Part shown: positions 16,576 through 25,370 of the stretch, piece after piece | Numbering within the stretch: position 1 is the stretch's first letter | Layout: the number at the start of each line of letters is the position of its first letter | Assembly (NCBI GenBank): GCA_041394885.1 | Contig: JAWKHI010000059.1 | Span: 1-33,858 of the forward strand | Direction of reading: 5' to 3' | Source of the DNA: DSOI01 sp041394885 | Lineage (GTDB): Bacteria > Acidobacteriota > Terriglobia > Bryobacterales > Bryobacteraceae | Length of the DNA stretch: 33,858 nucleotides | Made by a program: the position numbers and the translations under genes | Notes under the pieces: model-generated | Told to the model about the DNA's origin: nothing | What the model saw: only the letters and a program-made list of their open reading frames with translations | The model's database searches: none

Positions 16576-17706
16576 TCAGGACTGGCGGCGGCGGTAGACG
16601 TCGATATAGGTGTCGAGCACCTGGCGCGCGGTGCGGTCCCAACTGAACCTCCGCACCTGCTCATAGCCGCGCAGGATGAGATCCTGCCGCAAGGTCTCGC
16701 TCAGCAGCACATCCTTGATGCCGCGCGCGATTTCGAAGACGTTGTCCGGGCTCACCAGCATCGCGGCTTCGCCCACCACCTCCGGCAGCGAACTGACATT
16801 GGAGGTGACCACCGGCGTACCGCAGGCCATCGCCTCGAGAGGCGGCAACCCGAACCCTTCGCGCAGGGATGGAAACGCGAACAGTTCCGCCGATTCGTAG
16901 AAGGAGCGGAGCGTATCCACCGGGACATGGCCGAGGAAGCGCACCGCCTGCCCGGCCCGGCTTTGCTGCGCCGCGCGGCGCACGGCCGGATTCCCGCTGA
17001 TTTCATCCCCGATAATCACCAGCCGTAAATCGTGGTACCTGGGATGATCCGCGAGTTCGCCGCGCACCACCATGAACGCTTCGATCAGACGGGGGACGTT
17101 TTTCTGGCGCTTGACGCTGCCGGCGTAGAGGACGTAGGGATAGGTTACCTGATAGCGGTCAAGCTGCCGCTGGCGCTCTTCCGGGGTGGAGGTATGGGCC
17201 AGAAACCGCGGGTCAGGCGCGTTGTAGATCCGGGTGAAACGCTCATGCGGCACATCGACCACGCTTTCGACGGCGCGCTGCGTGGAATCGGAAACCGCGA
17301 TGACCTTGGCGGCGTTGAGCAGACCGCGGCGGGCGCGATAGAGGCTCGCCTGGTTGCGCCATCCGGAACCGGATAGGATCTGGCGGCCCATGTCATGCAC
17401 GGTGACGATGTAGGGCCGCAGCATGAACCAGGGCACGCGGTTGATGAGGATGTGGTAGAGATCGGCCTGAAAGCGCCGCAGGAACAGCGGGAAGGCGACG
17501 TGGTCGATCTTGGCCAGATCGTGGTGGTTGTAGGCGACGGGCGCGAAATTCCTCGGCAGACCGGCGAATTCGGCGGCCTCGCCCTGCCGCGTCACGATGG
17601 TGTACTGATTGTCGTGATCCAGGACGGCGAGCGCCTGGACAAGGTTATGAATATAGGTTCCGATGCCGAAATCCCGGACATGACGCCCGTCCAGGACAAT
17701 CCGCAT
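16576..17706 (-). CDS. GT4-family glycosyltransferase
   Basis: A 376-aa GT-B fold enzyme. The true start is the ATG at 17706 (MRIVLDGRHVRDFGIGTYI), which matches the family N-terminus; the longer open frame would run into glyA. The C-terminal nucleotide-sugar site is clear: VLYAGSVKRQKN begins the second Rossmann domain, and SLREGFGLPPLEAMACGTPVV carries the E-x7-E motif of retaining GT4 enzymes. It transfers a sugar from a nucleotide donor to an acceptor glycan or lipid; neither can be told here. It starts 4 nt after glyA ends, so it is the last gene of an rpiB-glyA-GT operon. That link is likely only transcriptional. Confidence 0.92.
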   Translation of the reverse strand: MRIVLDGRHVRDFGIGTYIHNLVQALAVLDHDNQYTIVTRQGEAAEFAGLPRNFAPVAYNHHDLAKIDHVAFPLFLRRFQADLYHILINRVPWFMLRPYIVTVHDMGRQILSGSGWRNQASLYRARRGLLNAAKVIAVSDSTQRAVESVVDVPHERFTRIYNAPDPRFLAHTSTPEERQRQLDRYQVTYPYVLYAGSVKRQKNVPRLIEAFMVVRGELADHPRYHDLRLVIIGDEISGNPAVRRAAQQSRAGQAVRFLGHVPVDTLRSFYESAELFAFPSLREGFGLPPLEAMACGTPVVTSNVSSLPEVVGEAAMLVSPDNVFEIARGIKDVLLSETLRQDLILRGYEQVRRFSWDRTARQVLDTYIDVYRRRQS

Positions 17707-17710
17707 GCCG

Positions 17711-19048
17711 CTAGCTCGCTTGCACGGCCTGCTGCTTCCACGCGTAGAGCGGAAAGCGGCCGGTGAGGACGGCGACGCGGCGGCGGACCGATTCGATGGC
17801 GGCTTCGGCGCCAGAGGCATTGGAGCCCAGGGTATCGAGCACCTCGGCAATCAGGGCGCCCACTTCCCGCATCTCGGCTTCGCCGAAGCCGCGCGTGGTG
17901 ACGGCCGGGCTGCCGACCCGAATGCCGCTCGGGTTGAGTGGAGGATTCACGTCGAACGGAATCGCGTTCTTGTTGACGGTGATGTAGGCCTCGTCGAGCG
18001 CCTTCTCAGCTTCCTTGCCTCGAACGCCCTTGCTGAAAACGTCGATGAGGGCAAGGTGGGTATCGGTGCCTCCGGAGACGATGCGGTATCCGGCGTCCAC
18101 CAACGAGGCGGCCAGCACGGCGGCGTTGGCCTTCACGCGCTCCTGATAGCGGCGGAACTCCGGCGTCATCGCTTCCCGGAAACAGACCGCCTTGGCCGCC
18201 ATCACGTGGCACAGCGGGCCGCCCTGGGCGCCCGGAAAAACGGCTTTGTCGAGAAGATCGCCGAGCAGAATGTCGGCGCCTTTCTTGGTTTCGCCCATTA
18301 CGCGATGGCGGGCGAGGATCATCCCGGCGCGCGGTCCGCGAAGCGTCTTGTGGGTGGTGGAGGTGACGATGTCGGCGTGCTCGCACGGATTGGGATAGAC
18401 CCCGGCGGCGACGAGACCGGAAAAATGGGCCATGTCGACCATGAAGAGCGCCCCAACGGAATCCGCCACCGCCCGAAAGCGACCGAAATCGATGATCCGG
18501 GGATAGGCGCTGCCGCCGGCCACGATCAACTTGGGCTTGTTTTCCTCCGCCAGGCGCGCGAGGTTGTCATAGTCGATGGTTTCGTCGTCCTTGCGGACGC
18601 CGTAGCCCACGATGTTGTAGAGCTTGCCGGAGAAATTGAGCGGATGGCCGTGGGTGAGATGGCCACCGTGAGCCAGATCCATGCCGAGGATGGTGTCGCC
18701 GGGCCGGAGGACGGCGGCGTAGGCAGCTTCGTTCGCCTGTGACCCCGAATGCGGCTGGACGTTGGCGTAGTCGGCATGGAAGAGCTGCTTGGCCCGGTCC
18801 CGAGCCAGATTCTCCACCACGTCGATGTGCTCGCATCCACCGTAATAGCGGCGGCCCGGATAGCCTTCGGCGTATTTGTTGGTCAGAACCGTGCCCGTGG
18901 CCTCGAGAATGGCCTCCGAAGTGAAGTTCTCGCTGGCGATCAATTCGAGCCGCGAGTTTTGGCGCTCGAGCTCGGCGCAAATGGCGGCGTAAATTTCCGG
19001 GTCGGCCTCCGAGAGAGGCATGGCCATACGATCCTGTTCTTCACTCAT
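17711..19048 (-). CDS. glyA: Serine hydroxymethyltransferase
   Basis: A 445-aa PLP enzyme that interconverts serine plus tetrahydrofolate with glycine plus methylene-tetrahydrofolate in the cytosol. Diagnostic stretches are LELIASENF (about 35-42), NKYAEGYPGRRYYGG (57-71), the GSQAN PLP-phosphate region (102-106), DMAHFSGLVA (205-214) and the Schiff-base lysine K234 in TSTTHKTLRGPR. Length is slightly above the usual 415-430. Its ATG overlaps the rpiB stop by four bases (ATGA), indicating coupled translation. This gene order is familiar from acidobacteria. No frameshift is seen. Confidence 0.97.
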   Translation of the reverse strand: MSEEQDRMAMPLSEADPEIYAAICAELERQNSRLELIASENFTSEAILEATGTVLTNKYAEGYPGRRYYGGCEHIDVVENLARDRAKQLFHADYANVQPHSGSQANEAAYAAVLRPGDTILGMDLAHGGHLTHGHPLNFSGKLYNIVGYGVRKDDETIDYDNLARLAEENKPKLIVAGGSAYPRIIDFGRFRAVADSVGALFMVDMAHFSGLVAAGVYPNPCEHADIVTSTTHKTLRGPRAGMILARHRVMGETKKGADILLGDLLDKAVFPGAQGGPLCHVMAAKAVCFREAMTPEFRRYQERVKANAAVLAASLVDAGYRIVSGGTDTHLALIDVFSKGVRGKEAEKALDEAYITVNKNAIPFDVNPPLNPSGIRVGSPAVTTRGFGEAEMREVGALIAEVLDTLGSNASGAEAAIESVRRRVAVLTGRFPLYAWKQQAVQAS

Positions 19049-19497
19049 CGGTGATTCGCTTCTTCCTCCAGTTTGGTGATCTTGTCGACGCGCCGCGCAT
19101 GCCGGCCGCCTTCGAACCCGGTGCTGAGAAACACGTTCAGGAGTTCGCCGGCTTCTTCTTCCGAAGTGTATTTGGCGCCGATGGTGAGCACGTTGGCGTC
19201 GTTGTGAGACCGTGTCAGACGCACCTCTTCCTCGTGCGTGGCGAGCGCCGCGCGGATTCCTGGTATCTTATTGGCGGCAATAGACATGCCTACACCGCTC
19301 GAACAGACCAGAACGCCTCTTTCCGCGCTCCCCGAAGCCACTTCATGCCCGACTCTGGATGCGAAATCCGGGTAGTCGGACGACTCGGAATTATTCGTGC
19401 CGACATCATGCACTTCGAATCCTTCGGCGACGAGCCGGTCGCGGAGTTTTTCTTTTAGGGCGAAGCCCGCATGGTCAGCCCCGATCGCGATTTTCAT
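19045..19497 (-). CDS. rpiB: Ribose-5-phosphate isomerase B
   Basis: A 150-aa RpiB/LacAB-family protein, the normal length. It interconverts ribose-5-phosphate and ribulose-5-phosphate in the pentose phosphate pathway. Key features are IGADHAGFALKE at the N-terminus, DVGTN, SSDYPDFA, the active-site cysteine C65 in CSSGVGMSIAANK, and the family C-terminal RHARRVDKI. It is first in the operon with glyA and a glycosyltransferase, and divergent from the dgoD homologue across 65 bp. No clear Shine-Dalgarno is seen before the ATG. Confidence 0.97.
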   Translation of the reverse strand: MKIAIGADHAGFALKEKLRDRLVAEGFEVHDVGTNNSESSDYPDFASRVGHEVASGSAERGVLVCSSGVGMSIAANKIPGIRAALATHEEEVRLTRSHNDANVLTIGAKYTSEEEAGELLNVFLSTGFEGGRHARRVDKITKLEEEANHR

Positions 19498-19562
19498 GGG
19501 GTTTAGTTCGATCTTAACATGGGCGTGGCGCCCCGCCCCTCACCCCGCTCGATCGGGAGATA

Positions 19563-20681
19563 ATGACGGGACCGATGAAGATCACACGCCTCGAGACGAT
19601 CCGAGTCCAGCCGCGATGGACGTTTCTTAAAATCCACACCGATGCGGGTATCGTTGGGCTCGGAGAGCCCATCACCGAGAGCCGGTCTCGCACGACGGCG
19701 GAGGCGGTGGCCGAAATCGAGCCCTACCTGGTGGGTAAGGATCCGAGGGCGGTGGTGCATCATTGGCAGGCGATCTACCGGCATGCCTTCTATCGGGGTG
19801 GCCCGGTGCTCACGTCGGCGCTTTCCGGCGTCGACATGGCGCTGTGGGACATCAAGGGAAAAGCCCTCGGCGTGCCCGTTTACGAACTATTAGGCGGACC
19901 CACCCGGCGGCGTGTCCGCGTCTATTCCCACGCGCGAACCCCAGCGGCCATGCGCGCCGACATCGCCAAGGGCTTCACGGCGTTCAAGACCGGCCCCGCG
20001 AAACGGCGCGGCGTCACCCGCCTCATCGACACCCCGCGCGACGTCGCCTTCGCGGTGGAGAAATTCGCGGAACTGCGGCGCGCCGTTGGCGACGACATCG
20101 ATATCGGGATCGACTTTCACGGCGCCGTGCCCCCCGCCACCGCCAAGCTCCTCATCCGCGGCCTGGAACCCTACCACCCTATGTTCATCGAGGAGCCGAT
20201 CAACTGCCAGGATCACAGCCTGATGGCGGAGATCGCCCGCGGCACGCATCTGCCGGTGGCCACCGGGGAACGCGTCTTCACCAAGTGGGGCTTCCGCGAG
20301 GTGCTCGAGACCGGAGCAGCGACCATCCTCCAGCCGGATCTGTGCCACGCCGGCGGGATCACCGAAGTAAGGCTGATCGCCGGGATGGCCGAGGCCTATT
20401 ATGCTTCCATCGCGCCGCACAATCCGCTGGGGCCCATCTCACTGGCGGCGGGCATTCAGATCGCGGCGTCCATCCCCAACTTCCTCATTCAGGAACAGGT
20501 TTCGCTGGGCGAGGGGTACCTGAAGAAGCCATTCACGATTCGCGAAGGATACGTGGATGTTCCGGCGGGACCGGGATTGGGCATCGAACTCGACGAAGAC
20601 GCCGTGGCTGGCAGGATCGGGCACGACTACCGGCCGGTGGAGACCTACGATCCCGACGACGGGTCCGTGGTCGATCGCTGA
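19563..20681 (+). CDS. dgoD: D-galactonate dehydratase (mandelate racemase/enolase superfamily)
   Basis: A 372-aa enolase-superfamily protein that closely tracks E. coli DgoD: FLKIHTDAGIVGLGEP, HAFYRGGPVLTSALSG and ALWDIKGKALGVPVYELLGG. The metal ligands fall at D184, E210 and E236, with H186 in DFHG, D259 in QPDLCHAGG and catalytic H286 in APHNPLGP. These match the E. coli D183/E209/E235/H185/D258/H285 set offset by one. DgoD dehydrates D-galactonate to 2-keto-3-deoxygalactonate; related sugar acids are possible. Two starts are possible, 19563 (GGGAGA just upstream, tight spacing) and 19575 (nearer the usual MKIT start). No kinase or aldolase of the pathway lies nearby. Confidence 0.9.
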   Translation: MTGPMKITRLETIRVQPRWTFLKIHTDAGIVGLGEPITESRSRTTAEAVAEIEPYLVGKDPRAVVHHWQAIYRHAFYRGGPVLTSALSGVDMALWDIKGKALGVPVYELLGGPTRRRVRVYSHARTPAAMRADIAKGFTAFKTGPAKRRGVTRLIDTPRDVAFAVEKFAELRRAVGDDIDIGIDFHGAVPPATAKLLIRGLEPYHPMFIEEPINCQDHSLMAEIARGTHLPVATGERVFTKWGFREVLETGAATILQPDLCHAGGITEVRLIAGMAEAYYASIAPHNPLGPISLAAGIQIAASIPNFLIQEQVSLGEGYLKKPFTIREGYVDVPAGPGLGIELDEDAVAGRIGHDYRPVETYDPDDGSVVDR

Positions 20682-20734
20682 CGGCAACCGCTTTCCTGAG
20701 ATAAATGGCGGAGCACGGCCACTAGTAGAGGTAA

Positions 20735-21697
20735 GTGATCGTCCCGCGCACACTCCCGCCCGTGAAGCTCTCGGCGCTCGCCTGTCCCTCCTGCCGCCAG
20801 GCGCTCGATGAGGCGATGTCGTGCGTATGCGGTTTTCGGCTCGAGAATCGCGACGGAGTGCTGGTGGAGTCCGGAGAACGCAGCGGGAGCGGGTTTGAGA
20901 ACTACGCCGCCGAATCCGGAATTGCCGGCTACAACGAGGGCGATCTGAGCGAACACGAATACTACGACCGGTTCTTCCGGCCCGGTACCCAATTCGTGCT
21001 CGACGCCGGTGCTGGCGACGGCAACACGTCCGCGCACTGGGCGCGAGCCAATCCAGGCAGCCACCTCTACGCCGTCGATTGCGACGAAGGGTCTCTCCGC
21101 CGGGCAGCCGGCCGCGGGCTGCCCAATCTCACAGCCATCAAGGCGCCGGCCACACGGATGCCGCTCGCCGGCGAATTCTTCGACGCCGTGCTCACCGTCT
21201 TCATGGTGGAGCATCTCTATGACTGGGAACTGAGCGACTTCTACGTGGAGGCGTGGCGGGTGCTGCGGCCGGGCGGCGCGTTGATCGTCACCTCCGACGC
21301 CCCGTTCTTCGACAAGTTCATCCACCCATTCCTCCGGTTGGCCCGCACACGCCGGTGGCGCACCAGTTCGTTTCTCGAACGCTGGAAGCCGGCGGTCCGC
21401 TCCATCCATCACCACAACCTCAAGACCGGACGCCAGGCCGCCCGGGACCTGGAGCGGCACGGCTACTTCGTGCAGGGGCTCACGGTGCCGTTATTGTTCT
21501 CCAATGCGGCTCCGGCGGCGGCGTTCTATGAGGTGCTCAGCGGGATCGTACCGGCGCCGCTCATCGAACGATTCTTCGGAACCTCTTATACGGTGGTGGC
21601 GCTAAAGCCGCGCGCGGCGGACCTGCCAGGCGGGATCTCGGTCCGATACTCGCGCCGCGAAGACCGCTGGGAGCCGCGCGGGCCCATGCAAGCTTAA
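20735..21697 (+). CDS. Class I SAM-dependent methyltransferase with N-terminal zinc ribbon
   Basis: A protein of about 320 aa. The N-terminus has CPSC...CVCG, four Cys in zinc-ribbon spacing, as in Trm112-like/UbiE-type methyltransferases. The SAM motif I is VLDAGAGDGN, followed by an acidic strand end (YAVDCD), an IKAPATRMPLAG motif II region and VLRPGGALIV. That places it among methyltransferase type 11 proteins. The substrate is unknown. The start is uncertain: GTG 20735 follows AGAGG closely; GTG 20762 would also keep the ribbon. Its TAA overlaps the convergent DUF1501 stop by three bases (21695-21697 and 21694-21696), so transcription must end inside the neighbour. Confidence 0.85.
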   Translation: MIVPRTLPPVKLSALACPSCRQALDEAMSCVCGFRLENRDGVLVESGERSGSGFENYAAESGIAGYNEGDLSEHEYYDRFFRPGTQFVLDAGAGDGNTSAHWARANPGSHLYAVDCDEGSLRRAAGRGLPNLTAIKAPATRMPLAGEFFDAVLTVFMVEHLYDWELSDFYVEAWRVLRPGGALIVTSDAPFFDKFIHPFLRLARTRRWRTSSFLERWKPAVRSIHHHNLKTGRQAARDLERHGYFVQGLTVPLLFSNAAPAAAFYEVLSGIVPAPLIERFFGTSYTVVALKPRAADLPGGISVRYSRREDRWEPRGPMQA

Positions 21698-23097
21698 GAA
21701 AACAATTCCAGAATCGGCTTCCCTTTGCCGTCGCGGGTGACATAGAAGGGCCGCTTTTCCACTTCGTATCCGTGATTGGGCGCGATGCCCATCGCATGGT
21801 AGATGGTGGCGTGCAGATCCTCGATCCGCACCGGTTTGTCCACCACTTTGCAAGGACGTTCGCCGCTCGTGGTTCCGTAGAGAAACCCTTTCTTGACGCC
21901 GCCGCCGAACAACAACACGCTGCCGGCTTCGGTGAAATGGCGGTGCATGCCGTAGTGCTTCACGTCGGTAAGCCGGTCGGGGATCTTCACCTGATCCTTC
22001 ACCGGTTTGCCGGGCTTGCCTTCCTGCATCATGTCGCGGCCGAATTCGCTCGCAACCACGATGAGCGTGCGGTCCAGTAGTCCGCGCTCTTCGAGATCGA
22101 GCACGAGCCTCGAGATCGGAGCATCGATGGTATTCTTCACCTGGATGGTACGCTGGTGGCCGTTCTCATGGGTGTCCCAGTACCGGAACGGAATGTACTC
22201 GGTGGTCACTTCCACGAACCGGGCGCCGGCTTCGGTGAGGCGCCGCGCCAGCAGGCATCCCAGGCCGAAGCGATTCCCGGGATCGCCCGCCGTGTAGGTG
22301 TCGATGGTTTCCTTGCTTTCGCGGGAGAGATCGAAGGCTTGCGCGGCCGGAGACAGCAACAGCCTATGCGCGTTCTCCACAGCCCTGCGCAGCGATTCCT
22401 GCTGCGCGCCGGTGCGTTCGGCTGGGTGCGCGGGGCCGGCCTCGAGCAGCTTCTTGTAGCGCTCGTACCGTTTTTCGAAGCGCTCCGGGGTGATGTGCCC
22501 GGGCGGACGAACGGCCACCGCGGCATCCCGCGGATCTGTGATGAAGAACGGCCCATACTCGGTTCCGAGAAATCCGGCGGTGTGGAACGCCTTCAATGCA
22601 TCGCTTTCAGCGCCGATTTCCAGGCTCTGGCCGATGTCGATGAAGGCCGGCATGTCGGGCTCGCGGGGGCCGAGCGTCCGGGCGATCCAGGCGCCGATGT
22701 GCGGAGCGGCCACCGATTGCGGCGGCGCGTAGCCGGTGTGCCAGTGATACTGATGCCGGCTGTGTAGGATGTGGCCCAGGTCGCCGGCCTGGTAGGTGCG
22801 GATCAGCGACCCGCGATCCATCACCCGGGCGATCCGTTCCAGGCCTTGGGAGATCTTGATGTTGTCGACGGCGGTGTCGATCGAAGGGAAGGTGCTCAGA
22901 ACGCGGTTGGGATCCATGCCGGATTCAAACGGCGTGTAGCGTTTGGGGTCGAACGTCTCGGTCTGCGCCATTCCGCCGGCCATCCACAGCAGGATGAGCG
23001 TGTCGGCGGTGGGCTGGATCTTCCCCGCCGCGGCCAAGGCGCTCGAAGCGGCCGCTGTTGCAAGAAATTCGCGTCGGGTAAGCATGGTTGGTTTCAC
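21694..23097 (-). CDS. Tat-exported DUF1501 protein
   Basis: A 467-aa protein with a Tat signal (L-T-R8-R9-E-F-L at residues 6-12) and the DUF1501 body, which is distantly related to alkaline phosphatase/sulfatase folds. Landmarks are LILLWMAGGMAQTETFDPK, HRHQYHWHTG-like text (LHSRHQYHWHTGY), YWDTHENG, LIVVASEFGRD and MHRHFTEAGSVLLFGGG. The start is GTG 23097, sharing GTGA with the stop of the upstream PSCyt gene; an ATG four codons in is the alternative. DUF1501 genes nearly always follow a PSCyt1-DUF1549-DUF1553 gene, as here, and the pair is presumed to act together outside the cytoplasm on an unknown substrate. Confidence 0.93.
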   Translation of the reverse strand: MKPTMLTRREFLATAAASSALAAAGKIQPTADTLILLWMAGGMAQTETFDPKRYTPFESGMDPNRVLSTFPSIDTAVDNIKISQGLERIARVMDRGSLIRTYQAGDLGHILHSRHQYHWHTGYAPPQSVAAPHIGAWIARTLGPREPDMPAFIDIGQSLEIGAESDALKAFHTAGFLGTEYGPFFITDPRDAAVAVRPPGHITPERFEKRYERYKKLLEAGPAHPAERTGAQQESLRRAVENAHRLLLSPAAQAFDLSRESKETIDTYTAGDPGNRFGLGCLLARRLTEAGARFVEVTTEYIPFRYWDTHENGHQRTIQVKNTIDAPISRLVLDLEERGLLDRTLIVVASEFGRDMMQEGKPGKPVKDQVKIPDRLTDVKHYGMHRHFTEAGSVLLFGGGVKKGFLYGTTSGERPCKVVDKPVRIEDLHATIYHAMGIAPNHGYEVEKRPFYVTRDGKGKPILELFS

Positions 23098-25307
23098 CGG
23101 ATGAATTGAAACTCGGGCGAAAGAAAGATGGCCCAGAGCGTGTCCTCGAGAACCTCGGCATCGAGTTTGCCGGCCAGTTTGCGCTCGAGCGCCGTGGGCG
23201 GCCGCCCGAGCGCGTGCCGGTACACACGGTCCAGAAGCTGCTTCTTCTTCACTGGCGTGAATGCCACTGGCGGGTCTCCCTCCACTGCGTAGAGCTGCGC
23301 CGGATCCGGCTGCGCGCCGAACACGAAGAAGCGCACGCGCGGATTGATGTCGCTCGAAAGCGAGGATGCATCCACACCGACGGTGGCAGTGAATCGCGTC
23401 GCGCCGCGCGGCACGTCCACGATCATGGTAGTGCCCAGCTTGGCTTCGAGCGCCGGCCTCCCCGCCTGTTCCTTGAATGCGATCGCGGTGTGCGGACCAG
23501 GGAGTGGGCCGCCCTGATCAAAGGCTGCTTCCGCCCATCCCGCTTTCACCCGGCCGGGATCGTAGGAATCGACGTCTTCGAGTAGGAGCCAAAGCTTTTT
23601 CCGGCCCCGCACCGGCACATCGATCGTGACGGTCTGCGAATTGATGGCGCCGGAATCGGCGAGTGGAGCGGGCGCGGGATCCAGTTCGCCGAGCAGACGG
23701 CGCGAGCCGCGCTCGAGCGTCGAGGCCAAGGTGGACCCGTTGACCAGTTCGAGCGCCTGGAGCGTGGTTGGCTGCGTCTGCCGTTCGGTGAAGACCTGGT
23801 CGCGGATGGGGCGGCCGAGCGCGCGGCCGAGCGCGGTGGACTTGATCTCCCAGTCCCGGGCGTAAGACGCCTTGCCCGCGCCGCGAGGAATCTGCAGCCG
23901 CCATTGGCCGGTGATGGCGGAGACGGTATCGGCGAACTGCTCCGCCGACAGACGTCGTGGAACCGGTCCGCGAAAACGATACGGCGCGCCAGGCGCTGCG
24001 CCGTCCGACGCCAACCGGTAGGCCCGCGACGTCATGATCCGGGTGAGCAGATGTTGGATGTCCCAACCGTGCGCGACAAAATCCGCGGCCAGCCAATCGA
24101 GAATGTCCGCCGACCATGGCTCGGCGTCCATATCGTCCACCGGTTCCACCAGTCCGCGCCCGAACAGTTCGCGCCAGATGCGATTGACGAGCGTGCGGGG
24201 CGTACGGCCATTCTCCGGCATCGTGAACAGTTTCGCCGCCTGCGCGCGCTTCACCTCGAGTGGCGCGTCGCTGGCCACGCCACCCAGTTCCGGATAGAGG
24301 AACTTGGCCTGCGCCATCTGGCCGACGGGAGCATCGCAGCGGTAGATGGCGAGCGGCTCATCGGAAAAGAAACTCGCGAGGCCGTAGGCGTCTTTCAGCT
24401 TCCACTGATTGATGAAGCTATCGTGGCAGGAGTTGCATTTGAGGTTGATGCCCAGGAAAACCTGCGCCGTGTTCTGCGCCGCCTGCATCACCGGCTTCTG
24501 CGATGCGTTGATATCGCCGCGCCAGTTGACGCCGATGAGAAACCCTTCGGGATCGTTCTTCTCGCGTGGGTTGAGCAACGCCTGTACGAACCGGTCATAC
24601 GGCATGTTGGATTCGAGCGCGTTCTGAAGCCAAGAGGTGATGGACTTGCGATCGCCATGATAGACGACGCCGGGGTCATTGCGAAGCAGATCGTTCCAGA
24701 AACTGATCCAGTGCGCCGCGTAGCGCTGCTTCGATTCGAGGAGCCTCGCAATCAGAGCCGCGTGCTTCTCGGGCGATGGGTCGGCGGCCCAGGCGGCGGC
24801 TTGTTCGGGAGTGGGCGGAAGCCCCCAAAGGTCGAAGTAGGTGCGGCGAAGCAGTAGCGCATCGGTTGTTTCGGCCAACTCCCCCTGCGGTCCCAGGTAA
24901 ACGCGCAGCAACCGGTCCAGCGGATGGGCTTCCGCACCCGGGGGAAGTGCCGGAGCCCGCAGAGCGAGCGTCGGCTGCCACGAGCGGGCCTCGCCGGTGG
25001 AACGGGAAGCCGCCGGACCGGGCGCGCCACCGTCGATCCACGCACCGATGGCCGCGATCTCGGCCGGTGAAAGGGGCTGGCCGCCGAGCGGCATCACCGG
25101 CGGCTTGCCGCCGCCGATCCGGGCCATCAGGGTGCTGGACGCGCTGTTGCCCGGCGTAACCGTCTTGAGCGCGCCGGCATGGGTCTCAAGCGACAGGCCG
25201 CCCTGCCGGGCCGATTCGCTGTGGCAGCCGGTGCAGCGGGCGGTGAAGATGGCATGGATTTGCGCGAAGTCCGGCACGGCGGCGGCGAGCAGCAGGGCAA
25301 GGATCAT
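23094..25307 (-). CDS. PSCyt1-DUF1549-DUF1553 cytochrome-like exported protein
   Basis: A 737-aa protein of the planctomycete-type cytochrome group. After a short signal peptide comes a PSCyt1 heme site C25-T-G-C-H29, then MPLGG and the IDGGAPGP linker. The DUF1549 domain (LLRRTYFDLWGLPPTPEQ) carries a second heme site C291-N-S-C-H295-D. The DUF1553 domain (RTPRTLVNRIWRELFGRGLVEPVDD; later RRLSAEQFADTVSAITG) follows. An NPCBM-like beta-rich insert (about residues 560-690) precedes the final ALGRPPTALE helix. These proteins are thought to handle electrons or carbohydrate in the periplasm; activity is unproven. It is coupled to DUF1501 by a GTGA overlap and is divergent from the diheme cytochrome/PQQ dehydrogenase pair across 63 bp. 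Confidence 0.93.
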   Translation of the reverse strand: MILALLLAAAVPDFAQIHAIFTARCTGCHSESARQGGLSLETHAGALKTVTPGNSASSTLMARIGGGKPPVMPLGGQPLSPAEIAAIGAWIDGGAPGPAASRSTGEARSWQPTLALRAPALPPGAEAHPLDRLLRVYLGPQGELAETTDALLLRRTYFDLWGLPPTPEQAAAWAADPSPEKHAALIARLLESKQRYAAHWISFWNDLLRNDPGVVYHGDRKSITSWLQNALESNMPYDRFVQALLNPREKNDPEGFLIGVNWRGDINASQKPVMQAAQNTAQVFLGINLKCNSCHDSFINQWKLKDAYGLASFFSDEPLAIYRCDAPVGQMAQAKFLYPELGGVASDAPLEVKRAQAAKLFTMPENGRTPRTLVNRIWRELFGRGLVEPVDDMDAEPWSADILDWLAADFVAHGWDIQHLLTRIMTSRAYRLASDGAAPGAPYRFRGPVPRRLSAEQFADTVSAITGQWRLQIPRGAGKASYARDWEIKSTALGRALGRPIRDQVFTERQTQPTTLQALELVNGSTLASTLERGSRRLLGELDPAPAPLADSGAINSQTVTIDVPVRGRKKLWLLLEDVDSYDPGRVKAGWAEAAFDQGGPLPGPHTAIAFKEQAGRPALEAKLGTTMIVDVPRGATRFTATVGVDASSLSSDINPRVRFFVFGAQPDPAQLYAVEGDPPVAFTPVKKKQLLDRVYRHALGRPPTALERKLAGKLDAEVLEDTLWAIFLSPEFQFIR

Positions 25308-25370
25308 TTCGATTCGGCCACCATTTTACCGCTTGCGGCGAGCGCACCGGCGGTATACTCATCCCTGAAC
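25308..25370. promoter_or_regulatory. 63-bp divergent promoter region
   Basis: On the plus strand TATACT (25354-25359) with TTGCGG (25333-25338) upstream would start transcription only about 5 nt before the ATG at 25371, a near-leaderless message. On the minus strand TAAAAT (25323-25328) lies 16 nt before the ATG at 25307. Both are weak pairs, but the gap is too short for other arrangements. Confidence 0.35.

Noticed and set aside
23904..24857. 317-aa plus-strand open frame inside the PSCyt gene
   Set aside because: Antisense shadow of a conserved coding sequence, with no recognisable motif and no ribosome site.
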